A stretch of DNA of 64,000 nt, from positions 72,327,312 to 72,391,311 of the forward strand of contig CM057826.1 in assembly GCA_030068075.1 (NCBI GenBank). Direction: 5' to 3'. Origin of the DNA: Paguma larvata (taxonomy: Eukaryota > Chordata > Mammalia > Carnivora > Viverridae). Position 1 is the first letter of the stretch. Every line of letters begins with the position of its first letter. The notes beneath the pieces are model-generated. The model worked only from the letters and a program-made list of their open reading frames with translations, was not told the origin of the DNA and searched no databases. Made by a program: the position numbers and the translations under genes. Below are positions 42,531-55,130 of this stretch, piece by piece.

Positions 42531-43312
42531 AATACCATGAGAGCAGTTATCTAGACAGAAGACATACTTTCCAAAGAAATCAGTAAACAACCCTCTGCTG
42601 TAATCCCTGTGGCCTGCCATCTCTTTCCAATTCTTCCTCTCACAGGTTATGTCTTCGAGTCGTCAGTCGTACCTTGAATTGTTTCAGTCAGTCATGTTTC
42701 TTTCCTTCACCTACATCAACTTTTCAAATGTTCTCCACTTTGTATGAGGTATTGGGGTAATCCATGCTTTATCTGAGTCTCTACCACCCAGTAAACAAGG
42801 CCACATCGATGACTCCATGGAAGACATCCTGGAGGTTCAGACCATGATGAGAGCCATGACAACAGGCTGGCACGTCCTGGCCTTTAGTCACTCAGGGCCC
42901 TGTTTCCTGCATTTTCTTGTGATTTAAAAAAGCAAAACCAAAACCACTGTGGTGTTGCTTCTTTGGTTTCTTGCCAACTCTTCTTCATTCTTTTAGTATT
43001 TTTCCACCCCAATAAATAATTGGTTGAATTTATAATATGAAAGTGTAAGTTATACTGGAAAAGTTAATCCTAAATTATCTCCAAACATAAGAACTTTATT
43101 CTAAAGTCATTCAGGAAAAGCTACTTCTAGAATTAAAATAATATGGTCAAGTTTTAATTGTAGAGTGATCCTTCATAAAAATAAAATGTAATACTTTTTT
43201 TAAGAGCAGAAATAAAGTCATGTTTGCTATTGCAAAAGGTATCTTTCTGAGATTTGAAGAACTAAGATTAAGGAGGTTATAAATATTCTCAAAATAGGAG
43301 TAAATAGTTATT
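42531..43312. other. Unique-looking sequence, no recognised features
   Basis: No convincing gene. An open frame at about 42755-42927 (ending TAA) has no ATG near its start, no known motif and no splice context. Confidence 0.5.
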
Positions 43313-43325
43313 AAAATGCATTTGT

Positions 43326-43546
43326 TGGGGTACCTGGGTGACTCAGTTGGTTAAAGGTCCAACTCTTGATTTCGGCTCAGATCATGATCTCTCAGTTCCT
43401 GGGTTCAAGCCCTGCATCCAGCTCCATGCTGACAGAGAATCCCTGCGTGGGATTGTCTTTCTTCCTCTCTCTCTGCCCCTCCTCCATTTGCTTGCACGTT
43501 GGTGCTCTCTCTCTCTCAAAATAAATAAATAAACTTAAAAAAAGTA
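43326..43546 (+). mobile_element. CAN-type SINE of a second head type
   Basis: Head 'ggggtacctgggtgactcag' with 'tcttgatttcggctcagatc' and 'tgggattgtctttcttcctc', wording that differs from the commoner felid copies and marks another subfamily. A 13-bp perfect target-site duplication, 'aaaatgcatttgt', is at 43313-43325 and 43547-43559. Confidence 0.96.
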
Positions 43547-43688
43547 AAAATGCATTTGTCTTACAGGCAAATGGTTCTTAAAAATATCAAACATTCCCTT
43601 TTGTAAGGATGAAAAGACAAGGTTAAGATGAAGCCTTGATTGACCTTCCAGTGCTGAGACATTCTTTTAAGAAAGTTGGTGATATTCT

Positions 43689-43895
43689 GGGGTACCTGGG
43701 TGGCTCATTCAGTTAGGTGTCCGTGTATAGCTCAGGTCATGATCTCATGGTTATGAGTTCGAGCCCCATGTCAGGCTCTGTGCTGACAGCTCAGAGCCTG
43801 GAACCTGTTAGATTCTGTGTCTCCCTCTCTCTCTGCCCTTCCCCCACTCACACTCTGTCTCTCTCAAAAATAAACAATAAACATTGAAAAAAAAT
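43689..43895 (+). mobile_element. Felid tRNA-Lys-type SINE, full length
   Basis: Head, CT-rich middle and A-rich tail are all present. The target-site duplication is 20 bp ('aagaaagttggtgatattct' at 43669-43688 against 43896-43915) with one mismatch. It lies only 143 bases from the previous SINE, in the same orientation. Confidence 0.97.
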
Positions 43896-43915
43896 AAGAC
43901 AGTTGGTGATATTCT

Positions 43916-44869
43916 TATAGGGTACCAGGCATAAACACTTTAAAAATTGGTTCTGAGAGCCAGGTGTTACAAGATGAACATGTTATAACTGGGTTATGAG
44001 TGTCAGCTACCTCTCTTGTTGTTGCAATTAAATCCCTCACTAAAACTGCTGGCAGGGCCTGAGCCACTTCATCAGCAGACTCTTCCTTTCACAAGTAATC
44101 CCAGCCAAGGCACCCTGCTCATCCTCAAGAGGTGTGAGAGAGGTCTGAGAGGGTGCACATGCTGTGTGCTTCCCATCTGAGAATGGCATGTGAGGACCAG
44201 CTGCGGAAATTAACAGGTTCGGGGGAAGCTGGGTCAAGAGCATGAGATATATACACAAAACACTCGCTTAGACAAGAATAAAACATGCTGGAAATTTGTA
44301 GACCAGGAAGGACGGTGAGCTTTTGCTATGGTCATCAACAAAACATATTACTAGGTATTTTTGGCAGGAGAGTATTAAACTTTCCAGGCCTCGAAGCACT
44401 TAGCCCATCGATAGCAGTTTATGACACTGATGGTGATTTTAGTGGAGTGACATGATAAGTTAGGCAGACCAGCAATTCATTCCTCTCAGACCACTTCAAA
44501 ACCCTACATGGCTGTAATCTTCTCTTCACATTACCATGACCCAGGGTTGAATGATACTCTCATTTTCCTTTCCTTCTGTATTAACCATTCAAATGTTAAC
44601 TTTCTGACAGTGGACAGAGAATGGTTCTCAAAGAATTGCAACATTATGAAATTTCATTGCTGAATGTAGGATAAGTAGATACAAGTATCTGAATACTACG
44701 TGGCCTATTAAGCATAGAATTTATGGATAGCATTTTTACTGTTGCTGTTTTCAAGAAAAAATAGTTTCCATTATAATCATCCAATTTAGTGCTAATATGC
44801 AATAGTGCATTGAATATAATATAATGTGTTATACATGTTTTAATTACTCGCTTAAAAAAGTATATCTGT
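43916..44869. other. Unique-looking sequence, no recognised features
   Basis: No gene or nameable repeat. Confidence 0.5.
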
Positions 44870-44978
44870 CTCCCAGTAGACAGCTCCTGAAGGTAAGAGA
44901 AAGATTGCATTTTATTCAGCACAGGGTCTAGCAATAAACAAATGCTTGATAAATGTTAATTGAATAAGTGAATGAAGT
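44870..44978 (+). mobile_element. L2 LINE 3'-end relic
   Basis: 'cagctcctgaaggtaagaga', 'cagcacagggtctagcaata' and 'aaatgcttgataaatgttaa', with 'gaataagtgaatgaa', match the L2 3' end in order. Confidence 0.8.
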
Positions 44979-45004
44979 ATTTTCAGATTCCCTTTTAATG
45001 AACT

Positions 45005-45210
45005 AACATGAAAAGTTACTACGTGTCGGGATGTACAAAGCTTGTTTCATTTGTTCCTAAGGGCCCCTGTAAAATCTAGGTACCTTTATTGTTTCTAAGT
45101 GACAAAACGAAGAAATGGAGGCCTAGAAGGGTAAGTAATGTGCCTAGTATCGGAGCTAGTGAGAGTGGCAGTCAGAAATTGGACCCAGTCTTCCTAACTT
45201 CATAGTTAAG
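45005..45210 (+). mobile_element. MIR-type ancient SINE relic
   Basis: 'actacgtgtcgggatgtac', 'gaagaaatggaggcctagaa', 'gggtaagtaatgtgcctag' and 'aaattggacccagtcttcct' match MIR segments in order. Confidence 0.82.
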
Positions 45211-46244
45211 AAGAGATTTTCAGTTGAAATAAACACTTAAAGTATTTTGAGAAAACGTTTGTGTTTTATTAATCAAAAAAGAAAGATTTAGTAATGCTGC
45301 TTTTTGTACAAATGCGAAGGCAACATGAAATTTGGACTAATGGCTCTTGGGACCTTGGTACTTTTAAACTTCTGTGGCCCCTAGGTGGTGAAGATCTTTA
45401 ATTACTTAGTTGAAGTTATTGTTCTATATAAAACGGGTTTGGGCAGGCGTAGAAATACCTGCTGGTTCTGAGTATGAGCCCGGTAGGATAGGCTGAGTGA
45501 GGGCTTGCTGACCTCAGAACGGTCTGGGAATGCTTTCTGCCTGCTGGCCTACGTGGTGAGTCATCCAGGGGGGAAGAAATCACCCACTGTATTTTATTAA
45601 TGGAAAATTTGTCTTTCTGGTTTTCACTTAAGGATTAAAAGGGAGAAATCAGAATACTTCAGACTTGAATTCCTGTGTAATTGAGGCTGCCAGGCTTCAA
45701 AGATTTCTCCCAGGCAGACAAACAAGGAGAGGCCTGGTCAAGAGATACTTCCTCTGTTTGGTTTCCTTCTGAAGCATACTGTGAGACAAGGATTCTAGTG
45801 TAAGTGGTTTATTCAAAGTCATCCCAGGAAATAGCGGCAGGGGACTGGGCAAGTCAGACAGGGAAGAAAAAGAAACCAATAGAGAGTTTTTCGTCAAGCA
45901 GTGGTCATTAAACTGGTGCCCATTCCCCCTGGGGAACTCTGGGAGGTCTCATAGAAGGTGCACCTCAAATTATTCCAGCCGAGGGAGAAGGAAGCAGAGG
46001 TGTTCTATTGACTAATCTCTCATTCATCATTGGTTGGTGGCTACTTCTGAGCTCAGTAACTGGTACCTTCTGCTTGTCTGGAGTGAGCCAAGCTTTCTCT
46101 ATGGCCAAAGAATCATAGGTCTTTTCAGTGAGCAGCCTTGGATGTACAGAAATAAGTGCTGAGACGATATGGTGCCACATACCTCAACACTGGCTACAGG
46201 CATGGAGATAAAAATAATAGTGCTCGACCATGTCTGTAGCACAC
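45211..46244. other. No gene; possible old repeat at about 45770-46190
   Basis: The text 'gtgtaagtggtttattcaaa' followed by 'gtcatcccaggaaatagcgg' resembles an old mammalian repeat I have seen in other genomes but cannot name. The remainder shows nothing recognisable. Confidence 0.4.
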
Positions 46245-46478
46245 TGAAATTTAGAAAGAATTTTCAGAAGCAATACCTAATCTTAGTTTTGATTCTGTCA
46301 GCCATCCTGTGAAGTTAGTACAGATACTATCATTCTTATTTTACAGAAGAGGAAATGGAGGCACACAGAGTTTAAGTATTTTGACCATGGTTACACGGAT
46401 CGTAAATAACAGGACAGGAGGAACAGGTAGTCTTTTGACCTAAAGTTCATTGGCTTTCCGTTGCACTGTGTTACAATG
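46245..46478 (+). mobile_element. MIR-type ancient SINE relic
   Basis: 'catcctgtgaagttagtaca', 'tattttacagaagaggaaat' and 'ggaggcacacagagtttaag', with 'ggttacacggatcgtaaat', are clear MIR segments. Confidence 0.85.
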
Positions 46479-48565
46479 GAGGGGCATATAAATTTATGTT
46501 TTATATGTCATTAAGTTGTCAAACTGCCTTCCTTCAGAAGGTTTTTAATAAGATATGGAACTTTCAGCCAAAGGAAGTTGAATTTTTCTTTTAAATAGAA
46601 TGGATATTCTGTACTTCCTATTCCTCACTGGGATTTTGTGGAGATTCATACAATTAAAGTTTGCATTTTGGATGGTGTTTTATTTATATCTTTGTGGTAG
46701 AGAGAATCACAGGTAAATAGAACTGAACAAAGATATATTTGTGGGTACCCAGCTTGAATGAAAAAGAATAGACTGTATAGGAAGAAAACAGAAGAAAGAA
46801 AGAAAAAGGCACTGGGGCAAGTGTTCTCAATATGAGTTAAATGTTTCCATCGCTAACCTTTTTCTTTTTCCTCTTTAAAAACTTCTGTATATGTATCAGA
46901 CAATCAATTCACTAACATTTGAAATTTACTAAATTACTTCACCTATTGAATAAAACAACAAACCCTCTGATGCTGTTTTCACACCTGGCCGTAGACATAG
47001 CCTAGAGCAAACATAGATGTTATTTAAAGTCCTGAATGAGTATCTATTTTCAAGTAGCATATGCTATCAGCTACTGTGAACATTTCTGAAGTCTCCATAA
47101 TTATTCATTTTAGAAATGCTATGTAATATTAACGGCACAGATTACTAAAAATCTATTGGTAACAGGAATAACATTTTGAATGATATTTAATGTAATTTTT
47201 CTATTATTTTTCCCAGTAGGGATTTTCCAAATGGTTCACCTAAGGCATCATCCATCTCTCTGGGAGATTAAAATATCTGAGAAAATATTCAGCTTTTGAC
47301 AAGAAAAATGAGATTGCACAGCAGACTACTATCACTGAGAACAGATTTTCTGAGCTCCTTTGGTTTCCTCTGCTGCCATATGACCCACAGAATTTCTTGT
47401 TCCATGTTGTTAATATGCTACCAGGTTAACAACAGAGCTGGAGGACTCAGCCTTTGTCCGTCATGGGGTTTAAATGGAGCCTGGGAGAAGGAAGCAATAA
47501 TATAAAAGGTGTAAATGAAATATTGTGTCTCTGGCTCTGTAATATTATAAGAAGAATAAGGGAGACAGGCCCGGAGAAGACACATTTAGATGTCTGCCCA
47601 GATTTCACTCACTTAGAGTTGGCTTAGAGAAGGACAGGCACATTAGTAAGAGGACTCTTTTTTTCCCATGTCATCTAGCACACTGCCCATATTGACCTAG
47701 GTTGCGGTCAGATTCAGTTAAATTTGACAGTCTCTGCCATGCCCAGCCAAGTCATTCAGGTACTGATATTCAGCTATCTCAACCTATCCTTGTTTTCCAA
47801 GGTGAAAATAGGACTCTAATTTAGCAGCTTTCCAAAGAAGTTTGGAGCAGCAGGAGTAAGGCGGTTTCATAGCAAGGGCTACTGAGTGGACAGCCTAGCT
47901 GGAGTTGCATAGGAGTCCAAGGCAGACATCCCATGGGTTTATAGTGGAGGCTTACGTGAGCTCTGGACACAGGATACCCAGGAACCATCACCAGGAGCAG
48001 CACTTGACCCAAGACAATTAAATCCAAATTTAAAACTTTCTGGCCTTCTGAACTGGAGGGCTGTAGGGCCTAACACAAGACAGACAAGACAGACCAGCAG
48101 CACCACCCAAGAACCAGAGAATAAAAAGATAGCATAGGACCTCGTAGTTTCTCAGCTCTACAAGGCCATATAACAAGGTTTTTGTATTCCTTCCTTATAC
48201 ATCCATTCACCACTTACGGATGATCTAAGGAAGGAAAAAAAAATTTTTTTATCCTATGGAGACACTGCCCAAAGGGACTATTTACATTATTGGATTTCAT
48301 TAAACTTTAAACAATTGGTTGTTTAGTTCACTTTTTTCCTTGCTTAGTTAACAAAGGAGTGGGGTTGGGGAATCAAAAGAAAAACCTCAGGATCTAAAGA
48401 CAAAATGAGATTATTATTTACTCTGTACTTCCAAAATGCAGTGTGATTTAACATTTTCTACTCTGATATATTCATGCTCATTACATGTCACCTCTCTTAA
48501 CCTGTAGAGATGGGGACATCAGTTGGCCTTTAACACATTCTCTTCATTTGACCTCTGCAATGTTT
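46479..48565. other. 2 kb without recognised features
   Basis: No gene or nameable repeat, including on the minus strand around 47821-48027. Confidence 0.5.
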
Positions 48566-49065
48566 CCATATGCCCTTTATCCTATCTTTCCTACTATCAC
48601 CCTACTCCAGATCTCTTCTCATTTTGCTTAGTCCAAGTTTTCTAACTTGTAGCCTCAACTCATGTCTTTCCACTGCAGTCCATCCAAACTGTTGCCATAT
48701 GAATGTTACTGAAGAAAATCATATATTGGCCATTTCCTTGCTCCAAAATGTTCTTACCTATAAAACAAATTCTATGTCCCTCAGACTGGGATTTGAAATT
48801 TTCTTAGACAGGGTCTCACTCCACCAACGGATCCCTTTAGGATCTCTGGAACAGAGTACATATTCCCCTGTTGTGTCTCTGTACTGGCCCTACTTCCCCA
48901 AAGGTTCTTTTTCATCTGTTCCCTTTATACTGAAAATTCAAGCTATAGAACAAATCCCACCTCTTCCTGAAAATCTTTTCTGAAACGTGCAGACAAAAGT
49001 CATTTTCCTACATTATCTTGGCATTATTTGCATTCAGGATAAATCAATGTATTAGTCTTATCCCC
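48566..49065 (+). mobile_element. L2 LINE relic
   Basis: Decayed L2 3' part: 'gcagtccatccaaactgttg', 'cctataaaacaaattctatg', 'ccctacttccccaaaggttc', then 'atctgttccctttatac' and 'cattatcttggcattatttg', follow the usual L2 order (tRNA-distal 3' third). A 137-codon open frame runs through it (48570-48983). It has a hydrophobic start but no recognisable domain, and I treat it as chance. Confidence 0.55.
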
Positions 49066-51153
49066 CCCTATTTTAAACTATACCCTTTATATGCTTTGGC
49101 TGTGGCAGTTGTCCAAAACATGTTGGTGTTTTTTTTTTAATGATTAAAAGGTGGCAATATATCTCTTCAACTGGAGCACTGAATTAGTAATGTTAAACAT
49201 CTTTGTATTGTTTACTGTACAAGGACATTGTGACTTTTAAGAGGTACAAATTATATAAAAATAATTTCTTATGCCATGTAACACATTTCTGTCATTGCTG
49301 ATAAACAGGAATGTGTGAAAAGTCATTGCAAACACTTAACAGTTGGACCTTATCCCAAGGCCTATAAATACCTAAAGAGGACTCTTGAAGCCTGAAGGAT
49401 GGTTTCAATGGAACATACTATTCCACGTAGATTATATAAAGACATAGTTTTAAAAATAAAAAAATTAGAATCATGTTTACAGTTCTCTACCTACTGTGTC
49501 TTAGGAGGCTTTATTTTCAAACCACTTGAAAAGAAACAAATGAAAACTTATATAACATGAATGAATTTTAATGTTTTTGATCCTGCATGTTTTTTAACAG
49601 AAAAATGTTCTTCTGTTGAATCATCATGGGTAACATTTATCCTGAGGATGAACATGTTTTCAACCTAATTAATATCCTATAATTTTAAATTGGAGAAGGA
49701 ATATTGGATTTCACATATTAAAATAGTTTGATTTTCCATCTCTTTAAAATTTATTTGAAATGTGGACAGTCTCATTGATTTTTGTCTCCACAGTCTGTAT
49801 TCCAAGGACACTGCATATTTTGAATTCAAGTAGTATTTTCTTTCCTTTTAATTCTTGCCTTGTGGAATAAGAAAGTTTGGATGGCAAAGAAAATGGAACT
49901 TTCAGACATTCCTCTAAATTATAAAAAATAGGATCAATGAAATGAATACATATTCCTTAGATACTTGAGATATTTTGTAGGCTTGGAATTCTTGTATGTT
50001 AAGGAAATCTTTAGAATAGTGAACCTACTTAAGGAGAGGGAAATAATTCTTTTCTTTCTATAATCTTCCCCAGCTCCTGTTTCTTTTTCAAACTAGATAT
50101 GAAAAACATGAAACTGATTTCGTATTTTTTCATAATCTAATTTCAAAATTATAAATGAACACAAGGAAATCTCTATATTTCAAATGGAATTATATCTTGG
50201 AATCAGGGACACCCCAAAGGGAACCAATTTTAATCAGTGTCTCAAGATGAACCAGTTGAAGAGAAGTTTTACACTTTAGCAGACTAAACAACAAGAAAAT
50301 GACCTGTTGTGAAAATGTGTGTGCCTGTGAGTGTTTCTGAAGACAGACTGGGATCCTGGGCTATCATGATGTGCATTTAACTATAACCCAGTCGTCATTT
50401 TCCTTGCCCTTCAGGGTCCATTGGAAAGAGACACAGGGAGGAGCGTAACTTCCTGAGACTTCCACCTTCCACTTCTCTTCGGCTTACATTTACTGACAGC
50501 CCCTCACTTCTCGTCTCCCTCCATTTGGTTTACATACACCAGGTGACTGTTTCTTGGGCCACATGAGTGGGTATGTTTGTTTGGTAGAATCGATGAGCCC
50601 TGACCTCATAAAAACTCTATTGGAATGATGCAAAACACAATCATTTTCAAATCCAGTAATTTTACAGCCAATTAAGATTCTTTAGAGAAAACATAATGCA
50701 TTTGATCAAGTTAAAAATTTTGGTGATTCGTATGAGTGCATACCCTTCTTTTGTTATTATTTTAAAAATTTTCCATTTTCTAAGCTTGGCGCACCAACCA
50801 AAAATACATTTGCAAAGCAAATAATATACACTTATACTCTATAGTATTTTATTATATGGTTAATTTAGATATTTTTCCTTTCCCTAGTGTAGCATTTTGA
50901 TAATTGGTTGCTTGCTTTCTGAAATTTAGATTCTAATTCACTCTTTAAATCTAACCAGGAGGAAATTTAAGTTAAAATGATAAACATGGTATCTAATGTA
51001 CACTAATGAAATTGTCTTTAAAAAAGATGGCTTGCATGTGTATCTGTTTAACATGTTTCATCAAAACGGTTGCAGTGGTATGTAATTTTAATGTAAAATT
51101 GCCCTCTTTGCAGGAATTGAGCCTGCTGCTGGATCTTTAAATTTTCAGTGTCT

Positions 51154-51167
51154 GTTGTCATAGCAAC
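51154..51167. promoter_or_regulatory. RFX-like X-box
   Basis: 'gttgtcatagcaac' is an imperfect inverted repeat that fits the RFX factor X-box (GTNRCC, 0-3 bases, RGYAAC) with one mismatch in the left half. It may be chance; such a site is expected occasionally in 64 kb. Confidence 0.35.
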
Positions 51168-51959
51168 CAGAATTGACTCTGGTACCCACTGCGTTCAACA
51201 TAAATTAATTTAAAGACATAGCATTTCAAACAGTTTAGTCAATGTTAAGTCTGTATCTGGCTAGGCCTCATTTCATTGTTTTATATTTTAAATGTCATTA
51301 AAATGTGTTCATTTTATGTTAATTAGACTTATTTGTAGGGCTTAGGGCCTTAAATGTGATTTAAGAAAAATGTTGAAAACTAGTTCCTGAATTATTTGTG
51401 AGATGCAAGCTTCTAATAATGTAGAGTATTTTCTTTTTAAAAACACTGGAATGTTCCTGTTTGTCCAGCCAAGATACCCTAGTATTATCTGAATAACTAG
51501 GCTTGATGCTACCAGAATAAATCCTTCTTTTGCATGCTTTAGTGAAAGATCCCTCAGGCCCTGGACTCTGATAATCTTGTAAGAAGAAGGAAGTGGCTAT
51601 CTTCTGCCACTTTTCATGCCTAATCAGTCTCTGTTACCTAGAGGGAGACATGAATTTTCACATTAAATAATTCTAACTAGCTTTAACATATTTTTCTTCA
51701 TGTAACTTTTAGGGCTTTGGTTTTCCAGGTAGACACCGTTAAGAGATCAAAGGAGTAATATATATATTGTATGTAGCTATTTTGGTGGGGTTCAAACCTG
51801 TCTTGCTTTCTTTTTCTGACCTAGGCAAATTTTAGAGCTGAATCTACTACATTTGTTCAGTAAATATTTTATGTTTTTCATACTCTTTTATCATAAAATT
51901 AAATATATGGAAGTAGACTACACATTGCAAGATGTGAGAGTTTAAGGAAGAGAGAAACT

Positions 51960-52030
51960 GTATTAATAATTATATATTAATATAGTAATAATATATTAAT
52001 GTTTATGTTATTTTATAATATATACCTCAC
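51960..52030. repeat. AT-rich low-complexity patch
   Basis: About 70 bases almost entirely A and T, with repeated 'atattaat' words. Confidence 0.85.
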
Positions 52031-52690
52031 TTGAAATTTTCTAACTTATTACTACAATATATTAAATTTTTATAGCAAAACATTACCAATGTTTTCTAAA
52101 TTCTAAGTTGTCCAATAAAAATAATCACACCTCGTTTCTGAGGGATGAATTTGTTTTTCATTGTGCTATTGAACTTTATGTCATGCACTTCTGATCACGG
52201 GAAATATTACAGCTACTATTTAGCAACTAAAATACACATTTAAAAATTTCTTCTCTTTCTTCCAGAAAAAAGTGTGGTTTTCTCTGAAATGGTTTTATTT
52301 CTTTTGAACCATCTAATGCTAACTTGAAGTCATTTGACCCATAATCCTTCACTTTTGGATTTAAAATGATAGACTAGCTTGTGGGATTTCAGGAACATTG
52401 CCTTCCTATTTCTTTTGAAATTAGAGAGAACCCTGTATACGTTAAATATTTAGAACTTTATAGTCGTACACATAAAATTCAGCTGCTGTATCAGCCTAAG
52501 GTTTATATGCGTGAGTTGTTTTCTACCTTGCTAGATTGATATAAACTGGAACAAGACATTTAAGGAAAGACAAGAATCTGTTACAACCCTTGTGTGACTC
52601 ATTGATGTCCACCAGACAGTGTTATGAATAAACCAGTGGAGACAACACATTTGAAATTCACTGCTCCTGAGGGAATTTGTTCTGTGAGAT

Positions 52691-52711
52691 ACATACATAC
52701 ATATATATATG
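52691..52711. repeat. Short (ATAC)n/(AT)n run
   Basis: 'acatacatacatatatatat' words, probably a small microsatellite. Confidence 0.8.
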
Positions 52712-52996
52712 TGGAAGTCTGAAAACTTTCCTGTTTGAATAAAATCCCATGAACACCTGTCTCTAGATGAATATACCATCAATCATTACTCTAAGTCTTC
52801 TTTTGTTGATTATCGTAAGTAAAAATTTATCACTAGACTCAACTGAGAACACATGTTTAAAAGAAGAGAGAGAATTCCTTAAATAATAAACACACACGTG
52901 AGAATTAAAAACAATTATAACTTAATGTGATAATTGACCCATTATCCAAGGCTTGATATGAATGAAATCTAATACAGTTTATAATGACTCAGAGGA

Positions 52997-53244
52997 TGGG
53001 CCACTTAGGTGGCTCAGTCAGTTGAGCATCCGACTTCAGCTCAGGTCATGATTTGTGGGTTTGAGCCCTACATCCGGCTCTGTGCAGACAGCTTAGAGTC
53101 TGGAGCCTGCTTCAGTTTCCGTGTCTCCCCCTCTCTTGGCCCCTCCCCCACTCATTCTCTGTCTCTCTCTCTCTAAATAAATAAATAAAAGTTTTATATA
53201 TATATACATATATATATATACATATATATCTGTATACATATATG
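52997..53244 (+). mobile_element. Felid SINE with a tail grown into a microsatellite
   Basis: Head 'gggccacttaggtggctcag', body and CT-rich middle, then the tail 'aaataaataaataaaag' followed by about 50 bases of TA/CA. A 17-bp target-site duplication ('tataatgactcagagga', 52980-52996, against 53245-53261, two mismatches) encloses the TA run, which shows that the run belongs to the insertion. Confidence 0.95.
53192..53244. repeat. (TA)n/(TATACA)n microsatellite in the SINE tail
   Basis: TATATA and CATATA words. It lies inside the target-site duplications of the SINE. Confidence 0.92.
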
Positions 53245-53261
53245 TATAATGATCCAGAGGA

Positions 53262-54756
53262 GATAATAATGAATGATGGAAAAAAGAGTCTACTTGGAAT
53301 TTTCTGTGCCGAGATACTATTTTCTCCAAATTACTCTTATTTTTTTTCCTAAGAAGCTTAAATTTGATATGGTAACACAGATTCAGAGACTTAGGAAAAC
53401 AGTAGTCACTTTTATAAAGCATTACTATAAGGCCTGTGACCAGAACTATGTCCTTCCCTACTCTGAGCATCCACACTGCCAACTCTGTCTGAAACGCAAA
53501 GGGCTGCTTGACTCATATGACTATTAAAGTTACCCCAAAAAGGATTTATACCTTCAGCTCTATCCATATTGCATAGTCATAAATCAAATAAATTATGGAA
53601 TGATACTAATATTTTGAAAAGTATTACTGTACTCACCCCTTTCTGTCCTGGTCAGCTTAAGGAGTCCAAGTGTCTAGGGAGAGATCAAAGTTTGCTGGAA
53701 AAGGACTACAAAGAATAAATAGCTTCTGCTTTGTCAAAAAGATAACAAAGGAACACAATTGCCAGGACAAGTGACTTAAGACAGGATTTCCCAATTTTCT
53801 TTATTCTTTCCTGCTCTTAATACTTGGCTCTTAAGGTTGTAGGTGTCTGCTTATAGTATTCTTCTCTAGAATAGAGAAATATTCCCTTTTGCCTTTGATA
53901 ACAGAGCTGTAAGATGGTTCTTAATGATTGAGAGAGAGATGTATATAAACTATAACAAGGGACGCTTTCCTGCCCTGGAAATTTTGTTAGAGGTTCCCAG
54001 GAAAACAAGAAGAAGGATTTATTCTCTCCAAGTCCAGAGGGTATGACATAAGTCAGAGAGGAACCGTAGGTTTAGGAGTGGAAAGGGTAGGAAGGGAAAG
54101 GAATAGGGGAAGGGGTCATCTTGCACCTCATGTGGGACTCTGAAAAGTGGTCACGTGTACCATTTTAGAAGTTAGGCCACATCCGTGAGACTGCTCAACA
54201 GTGAAGAAGGAGGCTGTGAAGCTTAGCATTCCAATGTGGCATTAATGCAGAATTAAGCCAGCAAGTCTATCATAGCAACAGAAGCTGGCTGGGGTTGAGC
54301 CAATAGACCTAGAGGTTGAAAGAAAATTATTGAGAGTTGGTAGGAATGGGAGCTGAGGTGAGGTCCAGTGAGCCTCTGTCCTGCCCGTGGTAGACCTGAG
54401 TTTCACTAAACACAAGTTTTAGTTGTGAGAGCCAGAAGGGGCAGCTGCTTTCAGATAGATAAAGGATGTCATGCCAGAGACCAGAAGACTGTGCCTGAAG
54501 ACCCTGATCCTTTTCCTCTCCCACAAGTTCAACCAATTGTCCCTGGCATACAGTAGGCATCACCTTGGGAAAAGAAACTGGGGACAGGGAGAATGTTTGC
54601 AAAATGGAGCATTTTTGTTTAAGAAAGATAGAACACTGCTATCTGTAGAAACCACTTAGATTTTCATATTGGACTGAGTTTAAAAACTGAATTGAACTGC
54701 TCCCCCTTTCTTTCTATCTGTCTGCCCATTTAACTCACCTTTATCTCCCTAGTACT
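53262..54756. other. Unique-looking sequence, no recognised features
   Basis: No gene or nameable repeat. A purine-rich patch lies at about 54071-54115. Confidence 0.5.
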
Positions 54757-54945
54757 CTAATTACTATGTGTCCCAAAGTAATAGATGCTTTGTTCATTAT
54801 TTTTCCAATCGTGCTTCCCTCTGTGCTTTACTATAGATGATTTCTTTGGACTGTCTTCAAGTTCAGTGATCTTTTCTTTTATTATATCCAATCTACTATG
54901 AATTTCATCCACTGAATTTTTAATTTGGGATTTTTTCCATTTCAA
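54757..54945 (-). pseudogene. L1 ORF1p-like coiled-coil fragment (broken)
   Basis: The minus-strand reading contains 'EIHSRLDIIKEKITELED', which closely resembles the end of the ORF1p coiled coil of mammalian L1 ('NSRLEEAEERISELED'-like). ORF1p binds L1 RNA as a trimer, and this is only the short stretch where the coil ends. The heptad pattern (I/L at a and d positions) is visible. No RNA-binding domain follows and stops surround it, so it is a relic of a very old L1 or the related HAL1 element. A functional protein is very unlikely. Confidence 0.65.
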
Positions 54946-55130
54946 AATCTTACTTAAATAATAATTATTAATATCTCATAATTTCCACATCTGTTCTGAA
55001 ATTCTCTCTCTTCACCTTATTGTACCCAATTTTTCTCATAGATTCTCTAGTGTATTTATTATGGTTATTTGTCTGTTAATTCTAATATCTGGTTTTGTTC
55101 TAAAGTATGGTCCTTCTGGGACATTAATGG
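54810..55130 (-). mobile_element. Old L1 or HAL1 relic
   Basis: The nucleotide text agrees with the protein fragment. 'tcaagttcagtgatcttttc' and 'catccactgaatttttaatt' are typical of the antisense strand of old L1 sequence. 'atttgtctgttaattctaat' and 'atctggttttgttct' follow. The ends are unclear. Confidence 0.6.

Larger units (their letters stand above)
49066..52979. other. 3.9 kb AT-rich stretch without recognised repeats; candidate conserved noncoding region
   Basis: I recognise no SINE, L1 or MIR. The sub-region at about 50700-51360 has homeodomain-like TAAT words and an RFX-like X-box at 51154-51167. A very AT-rich patch lies at 51960-52030. No coding frame or RNA gene seen. Confidence 0.42.

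Noticed and set aside
42755..42927. Open frame of about 57 codons with 'MEDILEVQTMMRAM'
   Set aside because: No recognised family, no upstream ATG at the frame start, and length consistent with chance. Not a convincing retrocopy.
48570..48983. 137-codon open frame, plus strand, hydrophobic start
   Set aside because: It runs through a decayed L2 relic, shows no recognisable domain, and the region has no promoter or splice context. Treated as chance.
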